A stretch of DNA of 64,000 nt, from the NCBI RefSeq assembly GCF_030866745.1, contig NZ_CP133016.1:1970001-2034000 (forward strand), in the 5' to 3' direction. Positions within the stretch are counted from its first letter, which is position 1. Every line of letters starts with the position of its first letter. Positions 54,425-63,051 of this stretch are shown one piece after another. A program made the position numbers and the translations under genes. The DNA comes from Sphingomonas flavescens. GTDB taxonomy: Bacteria; Pseudomonadota; Alphaproteobacteria; Sphingomonadales; Sphingomonadaceae. Below the pieces are notes generated by a model. That model worked only from the letters and a program-made list of their open reading frames with translations. It did not search any database and was not told the origin of the DNA.

Positions 54425-55294
54425 TCAGGGCTCCTCAATTTCGACTCCCATATCAACCAGCTTCTGGCGAACTCGTTTCCATATGAGCCGGTCAGCAGTG
54501 GCTTTCGGTTGAGCCGCTAGCACTACGCGCGCAATGGCCTTAGGATGGACGGGCCCATACACATGGGCCTCAATGAAGTCAGTCTCGATTTTATCGGGGT
54601 CAACCTCGAGTAGTATCGACGGGAACTCGGCTGGCGAAATGCCGGGCTGAATTTTCGGATGTAGCTTGGCCATCGCAAGCTCCGCTCTCCGCTGCCAACT
54701 AGCTCGATACCCGGGTGGAAATGGCTTGTTTGGTCGGCATGCATGACGATCACAAAAGCTGAACGGGTTCTCTTCGAACACCGTCGTTCGGTTCGAAATC
54801 ATATCCTGTTTGAGGTTGATTGAGAATGCGCCGTATTTGACGACCCCCCTCCCGTCGAGAGTTATGGCTCCGAAGGTAATATTTTCGTGCACGCCGTGAG
54901 GGTGGACCATCCCTTCAACGATCGCGCGATATGGGTCGAATTCATTCTGTTCGGGCAGCCGGGCTTCGGCACCAACAAGTTTATGATAGGTTGAAATTAA
55001 CGTGTTTGAGCTTTCGACAAGGGCGGCGAGGACGGCCAAGTTACGGGACACTACGACCGCTGATCCCGAAGCGGCCGTGCCAAATTGCTCTAGCTCTGCT
55101 CTGCAACCTCGAGCTTCCGTCGAGATAAGTGCGGCTCGCAAACGCTCCCGAAGCGCGGATACCTCATCTGCGGACTCCGCGGCCCGCACGTTGGGATAAC
55201 CAACATCTTCCCCGCAGAGAACGCAGTTCTTTGCTGCATAGGGAATCTCTTCGGCGCAGTTCTCGCAATTCGGTAACGCGCTTGGCGCCGCCAC
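54425..55294 (-). CDS. Zinc-ribbon protein with unknown C-terminal domain
   Basis: GTG at 55294 preferred (MAAPSALPNCENCAEEIPYA) because GGGGGAG precedes it; the frame opens at 55348. The 289-residue protein has a zinc ribbon C10-x2-C13-x10-C24-x2-C27, a coiled-coil-like middle (EVSALRERLRAALISTEARG), and a C-terminal 170-residue domain with HPHGVHENITFGAITLDGRG and FEENPFSFCDRH that I cannot assign; its histidines, cysteine and acidic residues might form an active site. First gene of the two-gene AT-rich module beside the lepA scar. Confidence 0.7.
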   Translation of the reverse strand: MAAPSALPNCENCAEEIPYAAKNCVLCGEDVGYPNVRAAESADEVSALRERLRAALISTEARGCRAELEQFGTAASGSAVVVSRNLAVLAALVESSNTLISTYHKLVGAEARLPEQNEFDPYRAIVEGMVHPHGVHENITFGAITLDGRGVVKYGAFSINLKQDMISNRTTVFEENPFSFCDRHACRPNKPFPPGYRASWQRRAELAMAKLHPKIQPGISPAEFPSILLEVDPDKIETDFIEAHVYGPVHPKAIARVVLAAQPKATADRLIWKRVRQKLVDMGVEIEEP

Positions 55295-55343
55295 TACTCC
55301 CCCTATCCCGAGCGATGCGACGCTACGTAAACTCAGCACGTTA

Positions 55344-55374
55344 CGCAAATCTGCAAGTTGTTTGCGAATTTGCG
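55344..55374. promoter_or_regulatory. Inverted repeat upstream of the zinc-ribbon gene
   Basis: CGCAAAT (55344-55350) pairs with ATTTGCG (55368-55374) across 17 nt, with another TTTGCG at 55361-55366. It sits 50-80 bp upstream of the proposed GTG start, where an operator could be. The remaining gap to 55544 shows no gene. Confidence 0.35.
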
Positions 55375-55544
55375 GATGATCGGATCAAGCCGTTTGATCG
55401 ACCTCCTCGTCTGCACCTCCGCTGCCAATATTGAATCTTTTTCGGCGCGCCGGTTCCATCAGATCCACTGACACGCAATCACCTCGCCGCGTTCTAAGCG
55501 CGTTTTTTGGATCCCGACGTAACTGATCCGCCCTACCGACGCAG

Positions 55545-56348
55545 TCATTCAGCACCCCAGGCGATCGGGTCCTCCCCGCGCTGCGCGCGTAGGTCGTCGA
55601 TGACCCTTCTCGCCTCGGCCAGCTTGTTCGGCCCATACCCAATCTCACCAAAACTCCACCCGCTGTCGGCAGTGAGGATCATGTCGGGCTCGCGCTGGTT
55701 GGTTTTGTGCCAGGGCTCGTCGGGCTGGGGCTGCATCTCGCGGGCGAGGTCCCAGTCGATGGGAAGCTCGGTCAGGATCTCGAACGCGGCGCGCTTGCCC
55801 GCGTCGCTGGCGATCGAGCAGAGGTAGATGCGGCGGCAGCGCAGCAGCTTGTGGCGGATGCTCTCGGCCGCTTCCTCGCCGCGGCGCTCGATGCTGGCGG
55901 CGTCCTCCCACTCGCCGAGGTGGTTGAGGCGCTGGCCGGGCTGCTGGAAATTGCCGTTGACGTCGGGCTCGCTGTGGGCGGCGCTTCCGCCAGGGCGCGG
56001 CGGGGCGCCGATGCCGGGAATGAGGAAGTGGCGGGGCGGAGCGCCGGCTCGCGCCTGACGCTCGCGATCCCGGTGCAATTCCATGGCGCCGCGCCAGGCA
56101 TCGCGGAAGCTCTCGCCGCCGTCCGACCGGTAGAGATGCTTTGCGCCGGAGACGTCCTTGCCCATCGCCTCGGCGGCGTGGCGCGGGGAGCCGGTGAAGG
56201 CGATGCAGGCGATCAGCTCGCGCTGGCGTTCAGGCGTCCAGCCGTCCGGCCGCTCGATCTTGCGCGGGGCCGGGGTGAAATCGAGCAAGGCGGCGATCTC
56301 GGGATCGGCGGCGAGCTGGGCGAAGGTGGGGATGTCGGGTGTGCTCAT
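55545..56348 (-). CDS. Conserved-looking hypothetical protein, sphingomonad type
   Basis: Start at 56348 (MSTPDIPTFAQLAADPEIAA); the open frame reaches 56447. The 267-residue protein has an N-terminal HTH-like helical part (WTPERQRELIACIAFTGSPR, AAEAMGKDVSGAKHLYRSDG), a proline/glycine-rich linker and a C-terminal part with REPDMILTADSGWSFGEIGY. It may bind DNA through the first part. No family or function recognised. Codon use is that of the core genome, unlike the adjacent AT-rich module. Confidence 0.65.
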   Translation of the reverse strand: MSTPDIPTFAQLAADPEIAALLDFTPAPRKIERPDGWTPERQRELIACIAFTGSPRHAAEAMGKDVSGAKHLYRSDGGESFRDAWRGAMELHRDRERQARAGAPPRHFLIPGIGAPPRPGGSAAHSEPDVNGNFQQPGQRLNHLGEWEDAASIERRGEEAAESIRHKLLRCRRIYLCSIASDAGKRAAFEILTELPIDWDLAREMQPQPDEPWHKTNQREPDMILTADSGWSFGEIGYGPNKLAEARRVIDDLRAQRGEDPIAWGAE

Positions 56349-56507
56349 CGGCGAGGGTAAGGCACAAAAGATTCGAGTAGGAAAATCGCGGTGTGCGCAG
56401 CCGCCGCAATGCTTGGCTGACGGAAGCTTAACCGCGTTCGCCAACATGTCGTTAGGCGTCCGCGCTTAAACGGCGGCTAGCCGGCGGGGGCCGATGGAAG
56501 GCCCGGT

Positions 56508-56900
56508 ATGCGTATGTTTGGACGATCAATCGGCGGCGGACGGCGGCGGGCGCCGCGCGAGGCGCTGCCGATTGCGGCGACGGTGAGCAGCCTGCACGAA
56601 ACACGCGAAGTCAGCATCGTCGACCTGTCGGCCACGGGTGCCCGGCTCCACGGGCTGCATCTGCCGGCGGCGGGCGAGCCGGTGTCGATGTGGATGGAGA
56701 CGGTGCGCGTATTCGGCGAAGTCGCCTGGATCCGCGGGCGCGAATGCGGGGTGGCGTTCGAGCCGCCGCTGCCGAGCTTCGAGGTCGAGCGGCTGAAGCG
56801 CGAGGTGCGCCGCGCGGCGCTGAATAGCGCGGGGCTCGCGGCGGTGATCGCGCCCGAACCGGGACGTCGCCGCGAAGATTCGGTTGGACTCAGAACTTAA
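56508..56900 (+). CDS. PilZ-domain protein
   Basis: A 130-residue protein preceded by GGAAGG. The R-x3-R element (RRRAPREALPIAATV) and the later IVDLSATGARLHG match the PilZ c-di-GMP-binding signature RxxxR...D/NxSxxG. It probably adjusts motility or exopolysaccharide production in response to c-di-GMP. A strong terminator follows at 56973-57017, with a 9-codon frame between. Confidence 0.85.
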   Translation: MRMFGRSIGGGRRRAPREALPIAATVSSLHETREVSIVDLSATGARLHGLHLPAAGEPVSMWMETVRVFGEVAWIRGRECGVAFEPPLPSFEVERLKREVRRAALNSAGLAAVIAPEPGRRREDSVGLRT

Positions 56901-56972
56901 CTGCGATTAAGAAACGAGGTGAGGACGCGACTCATGCCTTCGTCGGCTGTTGAAGGACTTTAGCGAACTCTG

Positions 56973-57017
56973 AGCGGCCTGGCGGATGGGGCAACCCGCC
57001 GGGCCGCTTATTTTTTG
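56973..57017 (+). terminator. Rho-independent terminator after the PilZ gene
   Basis: A 13-bp stem (56973-56985 with 56996-57008, one G-U pair) with a 10-nt loop, followed by TATTTTTTG. The preceding 72 nt hold a 9-codon frame MPSSAVEGL (ATG at 56935) with GAGGTGAGGA upstream. Confidence 0.85.
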
Positions 57018-57033
57018 CGCTGCCGGCGACGCG

Positions 57034-59004
57034 TCAGACGGCGCGGCAGAAGGCCGGCGGGGCGGCGGTCGCGCAGACGTCGGGCCGCGTGCGCGAGCGC
57101 TTCCAATAGTCGATCAGGCGAAGGCGCTGCGCGAGGGCCGGGAAGCGCGGGTCGTCCAGCACCGGGCGCATGTCAAAATAGAAGAAAACAATCGGGCCGG
57201 GGTAGGCCTGGGCGGCGTGCTGGGCAGCGAGGTCGAATGCAGCGGCTGACGCGCCCAGCCTGGCGAGGAGGCGCGCCCTGGGCACGGCTTCCTCGTCGGT
57301 CGTCAGGGCGAGGAGCGCCTTGACCGCCGCGGCCTTGGCCGCCGGGTTGCCCGAAGCGGCGGCGCGGAAACCCTCGATCAGCGCGCTGCGCACGGGCGCG
57401 GCGATGGGAAGCGCGGGGTCGGCGAGGCGCTTGAGGTCGCCGGTCTGCGCAGCGCCGTAAGCGGTGAGGCCCTGCGCGAAGTCGGCGCTGGGCGCGAGCT
57501 GGCTTGCGGCATCGTAATATTGGCGGGCTTCGTCCGGCTTGCTGGCGGCGGTCAGGACCTCGGCCAGGCTCAACGGTGTGTAGACGTAGAGCGCGAGCGT
57601 GTCGTTGGCGGCGCGCAACTCGTCGACGCCGTCGGCGATGCGGCCGACGTTGGCCAGCATCGAGCCGTACTGGTGGTGCTCACAGCCGCAGTCCAGGCGG
57701 CGCGCCCCGACGGCTTTTTTGAATAAAGCTTCACGGCCGAGCCAATCGTTCCGGTCGAGCAGGACGGCCTTGATGTAAAAGGCCTCGCTGTTGCGGGGGT
57801 CGATGGCGACCGCGCGATCGGCGGCTTGCCGGCCGCTGGCGCGCGCTTCGTCCGCGAGTTGCGGGGTGGCGGCGCCGAATGCGACTTTCCAATAAGATCC
57901 GGCGACGGCGGCCCACCCCCATGAGAAATCGGGCACTGCGGCCACGACGCGCTGCGCCGGCACGAGCGCCTTGCGGCCGGCGACCATGTTGGGGTCCCAA
58001 TACCATTGGCAGAACTGCAAATAGTCCTTGAGGACGTCTTCCGGCAGCGGCTTGCGGTAGGTGGAAGCACCGAACAGTCCGCATCGGACGACGTTGCCCG
58101 CATCGACCGCGACGTGCCGTCCGACCGCTGCGGTCTCGCGCCCGTCATAGCTGAATGTATTCGACCAGAGGGTCGTGCCCGAACGCTCGTTGGTGAGGCG
58201 GGCGATGACGCGAATGGCGTCGCCGTCGCGCTGAATCGTCCCGCCGAGCGCAAAGGCGGGCGCGGAGCCGGAAGGCGGCGCCGGCGCGGTGGACACGCCG
58301 ACGACGCCATCCTTGTTGAACGCCGCAATGACTTCGTCGCCGACGGCATCCGGCAACGTGGCCGGCAAATCGTTCGACAACAGTTTGAAGCCTGCCAGCC
58401 GCACCTCCATCGGGTGCGTGCCCGCAGGCGATGAGCGTGAATTGAAAAACCAGAGGGCCGCCGCGAGGATCAGCGCGAACGCCACGATGCCGGCCACCGC
58501 CAGTGGACGCGACCAGATCCTTCCCGGTCGAAGCGGACTCGCGGGTTGATACTCCTTTGCTGGCGCGCTCCCGGATATCTCACCGATGCGGGCCGCAAGC
58601 AGATCGATGGATCGATCGTAACCGACGAAGGCATCGATCCACTGGCGCGTCGACAATTCGTAGGCGAAGGCGTCGCTCGGTTCGACATTCTCGATCCTCA
58701 GGGTCAGCACCGGCACCCGATAACGGCTCGCCAGCGACAGCTCTTTCTTGATCTCGTCGCTGTCATTCGCTGCCTTGGAGAAGACGAGGACCACGGCGCG
58801 CGCGTTGCGCAAGGCCCGGACGATCGCTTCCTGGTAATTCTCCCCGGGTGCCACGTCGCGGGTGGAGATCCAGCAATCCGTGCCGCGCCTCTCCAGCGCC
58901 GCGCAGACAGCCAGCGCCTGCTTACGATCGGCGGTCGCATAGCTGACGAATACCGGTCGCGACGTGCGCCGCTCACTTGCGATGACGGGATCGGGTTCGT
59001 TCAC
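57034..59004 (-). CDS. TIR-domain transmembrane protein with periplasmic TPR-like region
   Basis: GTG start at 59004. The 656-residue protein has an N-terminal TIR domain (residues about 17-140: VFVSYATADRKQALAVCAAL, with likely NADase glutamate E88 in EIKKELSLA), one membrane helix (about 167-187) and a large outside region with a FlgO/TolB-N-like part (LGGTIQRDGDAIRVIARLTN) and helical repeats (YYDAASQLAPSADFAQGL). Topology puts TIR in the cytoplasm and repeats in the periplasm. It could sense the envelope and trigger NAD+ loss or signal. No partner gene is adjacent. Confidence 0.8.
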   Translation of the reverse strand: MNEPDPVIASERRTSRPVFVSYATADRKQALAVCAALERRGTDCWISTRDVAPGENYQEAIVRALRNARAVVLVFSKAANDSDEIKKELSLASRYRVPVLTLRIENVEPSDAFAYELSTRQWIDAFVGYDRSIDLLAARIGEISGSAPAKEYQPASPLRPGRIWSRPLAVAGIVAFALILAAALWFFNSRSSPAGTHPMEVRLAGFKLLSNDLPATLPDAVGDEVIAAFNKDGVVGVSTAPAPPSGSAPAFALGGTIQRDGDAIRVIARLTNERSGTTLWSNTFSYDGRETAAVGRHVAVDAGNVVRCGLFGASTYRKPLPEDVLKDYLQFCQWYWDPNMVAGRKALVPAQRVVAAVPDFSWGWAAVAGSYWKVAFGAATPQLADEARASGRQAADRAVAIDPRNSEAFYIKAVLLDRNDWLGREALFKKAVGARRLDCGCEHHQYGSMLANVGRIADGVDELRAANDTLALYVYTPLSLAEVLTAASKPDEARQYYDAASQLAPSADFAQGLTAYGAAQTGDLKRLADPALPIAAPVRSALIEGFRAAASGNPAAKAAAVKALLALTTDEEAVPRARLLARLGASAAAFDLAAQHAAQAYPGPIVFFYFDMRPVLDDPRFPALAQRLRLIDYWKRSRTRPDVCATAAPPAFCRAV

Positions 59005-59136
59005 GGCGTGCCCCTGACCGAGTTAGCCTGCCTTAGATGAAATGGGGGACGGCGAGAAGCCAACGCGAAAGCGCGAGCAAGTGACCTGCACCAAAGCCGC
59101 CATTGTTTCCTTAAGTGAGCGCCGCATGATCGATGC

Positions 59137-59847
59137 ATGCAAAACGGAACCGACGCCCGCGCAATCGTCGTTGGCAGCACCGGCGGCATCGGCGCCGCGT
59201 TGGTGCGAGAATTGTCGGGGCGGGGCTTCGGCGTCACCGGGCTCGCGCGCCGTCCGGCGTGGGCCGGCGACATTGCAGTCGACCTGACCGATGAGCGGAG
59301 CCTTGAAGCCGCCGCGGAGCAGCTTCGGGCGCGAGCACCATTCGATATCATTCTGGTCGCTACCGGCCTCCTCCACGACGGCGACCTTCACCCGGAAAAG
59401 TCACTGCGTGAGGTCGATCCGGCGCATCTGCTGAAGTCCTTTGCCGTGAACAGCGTCGGACCGGCACTCGCCGCCAAACATTTGACGCCTTTGCTTCCGA
59501 AAGCTGAGCGCGCGATTTTCGCTGCCTTGTCCGCGCGGGTCGGCAGCATCAGCGATAACCGGCTCGGCGGTTGGTACGGCTACCGAGCGTCAAAAGCGGC
59601 GTTGAACATGATCATCAAAACGCTGGCGATCGAGCTTGCGCGTTCGCGGCCAAAGGCGATCTGCGTCGGCCTGCATCCGGGAACGGTGGACACGCAATTG
59701 AGTGCGCCATTCCAAGCCAGAGTCGCCGCTGGCCGGCTGTTCACTCCGGATCACGCCGCGCACCAGCTCATCGAGGTGATCGACGCGCTGACGAGCGGCG
59801 ACAGCGGGCAGTGCTTCGACTGGGACGGCAAGCCGATCGCGCCCTAG
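59137..59847 (+). CDS. SDR-family oxidoreductase (CsgA/C-factor type)
   Basis: A 236-residue short-chain dehydrogenase with cofactor motif VVGSTGGIGAALV and catalytic YRASK (GGWYGYRASKAALNM), followed by HPGTVDTQLSAPF. The pattern of a short NAD segment and GTVDT after the active site resembles C-signal (CsgA)-like SDRs found next to folate or deoxyribodipyrimidine genes. The substrate is unknown. Divergent from the TIR gene across 132 bp. Confidence 0.87.
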   Translation: MQNGTDARAIVVGSTGGIGAALVRELSGRGFGVTGLARRPAWAGDIAVDLTDERSLEAAAEQLRARAPFDIILVATGLLHDGDLHPEKSLREVDPAHLLKSFAVNSVGPALAAKHLTPLLPKAERAIFAALSARVGSISDNRLGGWYGYRASKAALNMIIKTLAIELARSRPKAICVGLHPGTVDTQLSAPFQARVAAGRLFTPDHAAHQLIEVIDALTSGDSGQCFDWDGKPIAP

Positions 59848-59948
59848 TCGCGGCGTCCGATTTGCACGTGACGCTTCAATTTCCCTCGATTAGCCTGCGT
59901 TGGCGCAACCCGGCCGCCGAACCGCGGATTGCGGCTGAGGAGTTACTT

Positions 59949-61694
59949 ATGCGTGCCGTCCGCGGCCTTACGATGCTCGCCGCCTTGATTCCCTCCGCCG
60001 CCCAGGCCGAGTGTCAGATCACCAAGTTCCTCGAGATACCGGTGACCATGCGCGGCGATCGCGCCATCGTTTCCGCCAAGATCAACGGACAAGATGCGCA
60101 ATTCATTCTCGACAGCGGTGCTTTCTTCAGCACTTTGTCGCGCGCTTCGGCAGCGGCTTACGGCCTTAAGCTCGAGCCGCTTCCACCGAATTTCCGATTG
60201 ATGGGCATCAATGGCGCGACCTCCGCGTCCATGACGACTGTGCAGAGCTTCTCGCTGGGCGGCGCGACCCTGCCCAAGATCGACTTCATCGTCGGGGGGA
60301 CGGACACCGGCCAGGTCGGCCTGCTGGGCCAGAATTTCCTCGGGCTCGCGGACGTCGAATATGATCTGGGGCACGGGAAAGTTACGCTGTTGCGGTCGCG
60401 CGGATGTCAGATCGGCGATTTGCCCTACTGGGCGGGGACTCGACCAGTGTCCGTGCTGCCGATCGAAGCGCGGACGGCTCGCCAGACAAAGACCATTGCC
60501 ACCGTGACAGTGAACGGGGTCAAGCTTCGCGCGATGTTTGACAGCGGTTCGCCCGGGTCGGTGCTAACACTCGCCGCGGCGAAGCGGGCAGGGATTACAC
60601 CCAACAGCCCGGGTGTCGTCGCCGCCGGATTCGCAACGGGGCTGGGTAGCCGCACCGTGCGCAAATGGGCGGCGACCTTCGACCGGGTCATCGTCGGCGG
60701 CGAATCGATCCCGAAGCCCAAGATCATGATCAGCGACGCGGAGTTCGGGGACGCGGACATGCTGATCGGCGCCGACTTTTTCCTCACCCACCACATCTAT
60801 GTTGCGAACAAGATGGGCAAGTTGGTGATGACCTATGAGGGAGGCACGGTCTTCGGTGTGTCGTCGGACGGCGCGTCGGATGAGACAGGCAAACCGCTGG
60901 ACCTGACCGATCGGTCTGCTGCTCCAACCGATGCAGAGGGCTTTGCCCGACGGGGTGCCGCAGCGATGTCGGGCCGCCGGTTCGAGGAGGCGATTGCCGA
61001 TTTCAATCAGGCTATTGCCCGAGCGCCTGCGGAGGCACGTTTTCTGCGCCAGCGCGCCGCCGCGCGCCTGGCAAACCGGCAGCCCCTGCTTGCCGCGGCC
61101 GACCTGGACAAGGCCTTATCGATCGCCAGCGATGACATCGAAGCGCGGGAGATGCGGGCTGCGCTCAAGCTCGGGACGCGTGACCCTGACGGCGCCCGCG
61201 AAGACATACTGGCGCTCGACAAACTACTCCCGCCCACCTCGGGGGCACGGCTTCAGTTGGCGAGCATGGCCGATGCTGCGGGGCTTCAGGAGGTGGGTCT
61301 TGCCAATGAGAATGCTTGGCTGAAGTCGCATCCCGAAGATGCGCAGCGCCCCACGGCTTTGAACGGCCGTTGCTGGGCGCGGGCACAGTTGAATCGCGAA
61401 CTCAAGGAAGCGCTGGCCGATTGTAACGCGGCGCTGAAGGCTCGGCCTAACACGGCCGGTTATCTGGACAGCCGCGCGCTGGTGAAACTCCGGCTGGGTG
61501 ACCTCGCAGGCGCGCGGGCCGACTATGACGCGGCGGTGCAGATTCAACCGCACAATGCCTGGAGCCTGTTCATGCGAGGTGTGGCCAAGCGTCGGGCCGG
61601 CGACGCGGCAGGCGGAGAGGCAGATCGTCGAGCGGCGCTAGCAATTGCGCCCGACTTAGCTCGGCGCGCCGCGAAGATCGGGATTTCGGAATAG
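59949..61694 (+). CDS. Secreted double retropepsin-like aspartic protease with TPR tail
   Basis: Start at 59949 (MRAVRGLTMLAALIPSAAQA, signal peptide), with GAGGAG upstream; the frame opens much earlier at 59571. The 581-residue protein has two retropepsin-like domains with catalytic D55-S-G (FILDSGAFFS) and D198-S-G (AMFDSGSPGS), the second about 60 residues shy of GADFFLTHH, then TPR-like units from about residue 335 (RRFEEAIADFNQAIARAPAE). Two DSG units in one chain could form an internal pseudo-dimer like pepsin. Its substrates are unknown; probably periplasmic. Confidence 0.83.
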   Translation: MRAVRGLTMLAALIPSAAQAECQITKFLEIPVTMRGDRAIVSAKINGQDAQFILDSGAFFSTLSRASAAAYGLKLEPLPPNFRLMGINGATSASMTTVQSFSLGGATLPKIDFIVGGTDTGQVGLLGQNFLGLADVEYDLGHGKVTLLRSRGCQIGDLPYWAGTRPVSVLPIEARTARQTKTIATVTVNGVKLRAMFDSGSPGSVLTLAAAKRAGITPNSPGVVAAGFATGLGSRTVRKWAATFDRVIVGGESIPKPKIMISDAEFGDADMLIGADFFLTHHIYVANKMGKLVMTYEGGTVFGVSSDGASDETGKPLDLTDRSAAPTDAEGFARRGAAAMSGRRFEEAIADFNQAIARAPAEARFLRQRAAARLANRQPLLAAADLDKALSIASDDIEAREMRAALKLGTRDPDGAREDILALDKLLPPTSGARLQLASMADAAGLQEVGLANENAWLKSHPEDAQRPTALNGRCWARAQLNRELKEALADCNAALKARPNTAGYLDSRALVKLRLGDLAGARADYDAAVQIQPHNAWSLFMRGVAKRRAGDAAGGEADRRAALAIAPDLARRAAKIGISE

Positions 61695-61820
61695 CCTTGG
61701 GAGAAAAGCGTCGATGCTCGGTCGGCTGATCCTAGCCGCCAAGCATTGCCGCACACAGCTCCGGCGGAACCGCCGCGCCAAGGACGCGGCGCGCTCCGCG
61801 TGGCTCAGAAGGATTCGCGC

Positions 61821-62435
61821 CTAGGCCGTGCGCGGCGACTGATTTGTGGCCGCGCTTTTGCGACGGCGAACGACCATCCCGATCGCGCCGAAGCCGAGCA
61901 GCATCATCGCCCATGTGCCGGGCTCAGGAACGCTGCCAACGCCCGTGTCGAAGAAGTCAATATGGGACCAACCCGGGTTATTCGGATACAGCGTGCTCAG
62001 GTTGATCGTGCCCGACGTAATCGGGTTGGGGTCGTAATAGAGGTTGTAGCCGTTGGCTTGCGAGATGCCGAAATAGTGGATTACGGGGTCGCCCGCGCCG
62101 GGCGTGTAGAGAAACGACAAGCTGTTGTTCGCCGCATTGTAGGTGATTGCAAAATCGGACCCCGTCACGGTCGAGAAGAGCGTCGAGACCTCGGTCCCGC
62201 CCTGTCCGAAGTTGGCGTTGGAATCGATGCGCGCGATGAGCGGCGAAGAGCCCGCGGTTCCCGGATTGCCCTGCACGACCGTTCCGCTGGTGGTGGCGAA
62301 GCAGTTGTTGATGCCGCCGGCCCCGCCGCAGACGTTTCCTGTGAAGCTTCCAATCAACGTGGGTGCGGCAAGCGCGGGCGCGGCCCCAACCATGGTGGCG
62401 ACGGCCGCGGCACCCAATAGGGCGGAATTACGCAT
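61821..62435 (-). CDS. PEPxxWA-CTERM sorting-domain protein
   Basis: GGAGG precedes the ATG at 62435. A 204-residue secreted protein: signal peptide (LLGAAAVATMVGAAPALA), a serine/glycine/asparagine-rich mature part, then VPEPGTWAMMLLGFGAIGMV and RRRK. A C-x10-C pair (NVCGGAGGINNCF) occurs early in the mature part. Likely anchored by an exosortase-type system. Homology to the protein at 48371 is limited to the tail. Its leader region holds a 9-bp inverted repeat. Confidence 0.9.
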   Translation of the reverse strand: MRNSALLGAAAVATMVGAAPALAAPTLIGSFTGNVCGGAGGINNCFATTSGTVVQGNPGTAGSSPLIARIDSNANFGQGGTEVSTLFSTVTGSDFAITYNAANNSLSFLYTPGAGDPVIHYFGISQANGYNLYYDPNPITSGTINLSTLYPNNPGWSHIDFFDTGVGSVPEPGTWAMMLLGFGAIGMVVRRRKSAATNQSPRTA

Positions 62436-62468
62436 GATACCTCCGAGTCCCCGACCGGCGAAGTTCCG

Positions 62469-62510
62469 GCTGGAACATGGTTAACTCTTTGTAAATTGGC
62501 TTGTTCCAGC
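62469..62510. promoter_or_regulatory. Inverted repeat upstream of the PEP-CTERM gene
   Basis: GCTGGAACA (62469-62477) and TGTTCCAGC (62502-62510) are exact inverses separated by 24 nt, spanning 34-75 bp before the start codon. GTTAACCAT in complement (around 62476-62484) contains TTAACCAT, a CtrA half-site form. Could be an operator; binding factor unknown. Confidence 0.4.
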
Positions 62511-62592
62511 GGTCGGATTAAATTTGTTGAGCGCGCTTATTTAGCCGGGGCGGAGGTTGCGCGGCTCGGCCGAAGGTGAGACGAAGCCGCGG

Positions 62593-63048
62593 ATGCCCGC
62601 CGATTTCGAAGGCCGTATTCTCAGTGCGTGGCCGCTGCACGAGCGGCAACGAGTCTTCGAAATGGGCTGCATCATCCAGTCGCCGGCGATTGGCCTCGCC
62701 GAATTGGCGGCGCGGCAGGCGCTCGGGCAAAGATCCGCTGGTTGGTGGGAATGCGAGCTTGCCGATGATCGGCTGACGTGGACAGCGGGCATCTACCGGA
62801 TTTTCGGTTTTCAGGACGGTGCTCGGGTGGCCCGCAGCGATACCGTCGCCTGTTACGTTGAAGATTCGCGGGTGAAGATGGAACGGCTGCGGTCCATCGC
62901 CGTCAGCGCCGGCTCCGCATTCGTGCTCGATGCCCAGATCCGGCCCGCCGACGGGGAAGCGGACCGATGGATGCGCCTAATGGGTACGGCGGTCCGCGGA
63001 GAAGACGGGCTCGTAACCCATCTTCAGGGCCTGAAATTCCAGATCTGA
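62593..63048 (+). CDS. Stand-alone PAS-domain protein
   Basis: Start at 62593 (MPADFEGRILSAWPLHERQR) chosen over a TTG at 62557. About 151 residues, nearly all one PAS fold: GWWECELADDRLTWTAGIYR then IFGF, and RWMRLMGTAVRGEDGLVTHL at the end, as in PAS_3. There is no kinase, cyclase or DNA-binding output, so it must act by protein contact or ligand binding. Its stop lies 3 nt from the stop of the convergent L,D-transpeptidase-like gene. Confidence 0.72.
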   Translation: MPADFEGRILSAWPLHERQRVFEMGCIIQSPAIGLAELAARQALGQRSAGWWECELADDRLTWTAGIYRIFGFQDGARVARSDTVACYVEDSRVKMERLRSIAVSAGSAFVLDAQIRPADGEADRWMRLMGTAVRGEDGLVTHLQGLKFQI

Positions 63049-63051
63049 AGC

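Noticed and set aside
55480..55508. GC hairpin followed by TTTTTT, possible terminator
   Set aside because: Stem is only four to five self-complementary pairs (CGCG) and no right-strand gene ends nearby.
55385..55651. 88-codon left-strand frame upstream of the zinc-ribbon gene
   Set aside because: Arg/Ser-rich, overlaps the end of the gene at 55545-56348 in another frame and lacks a ribosome-binding site.
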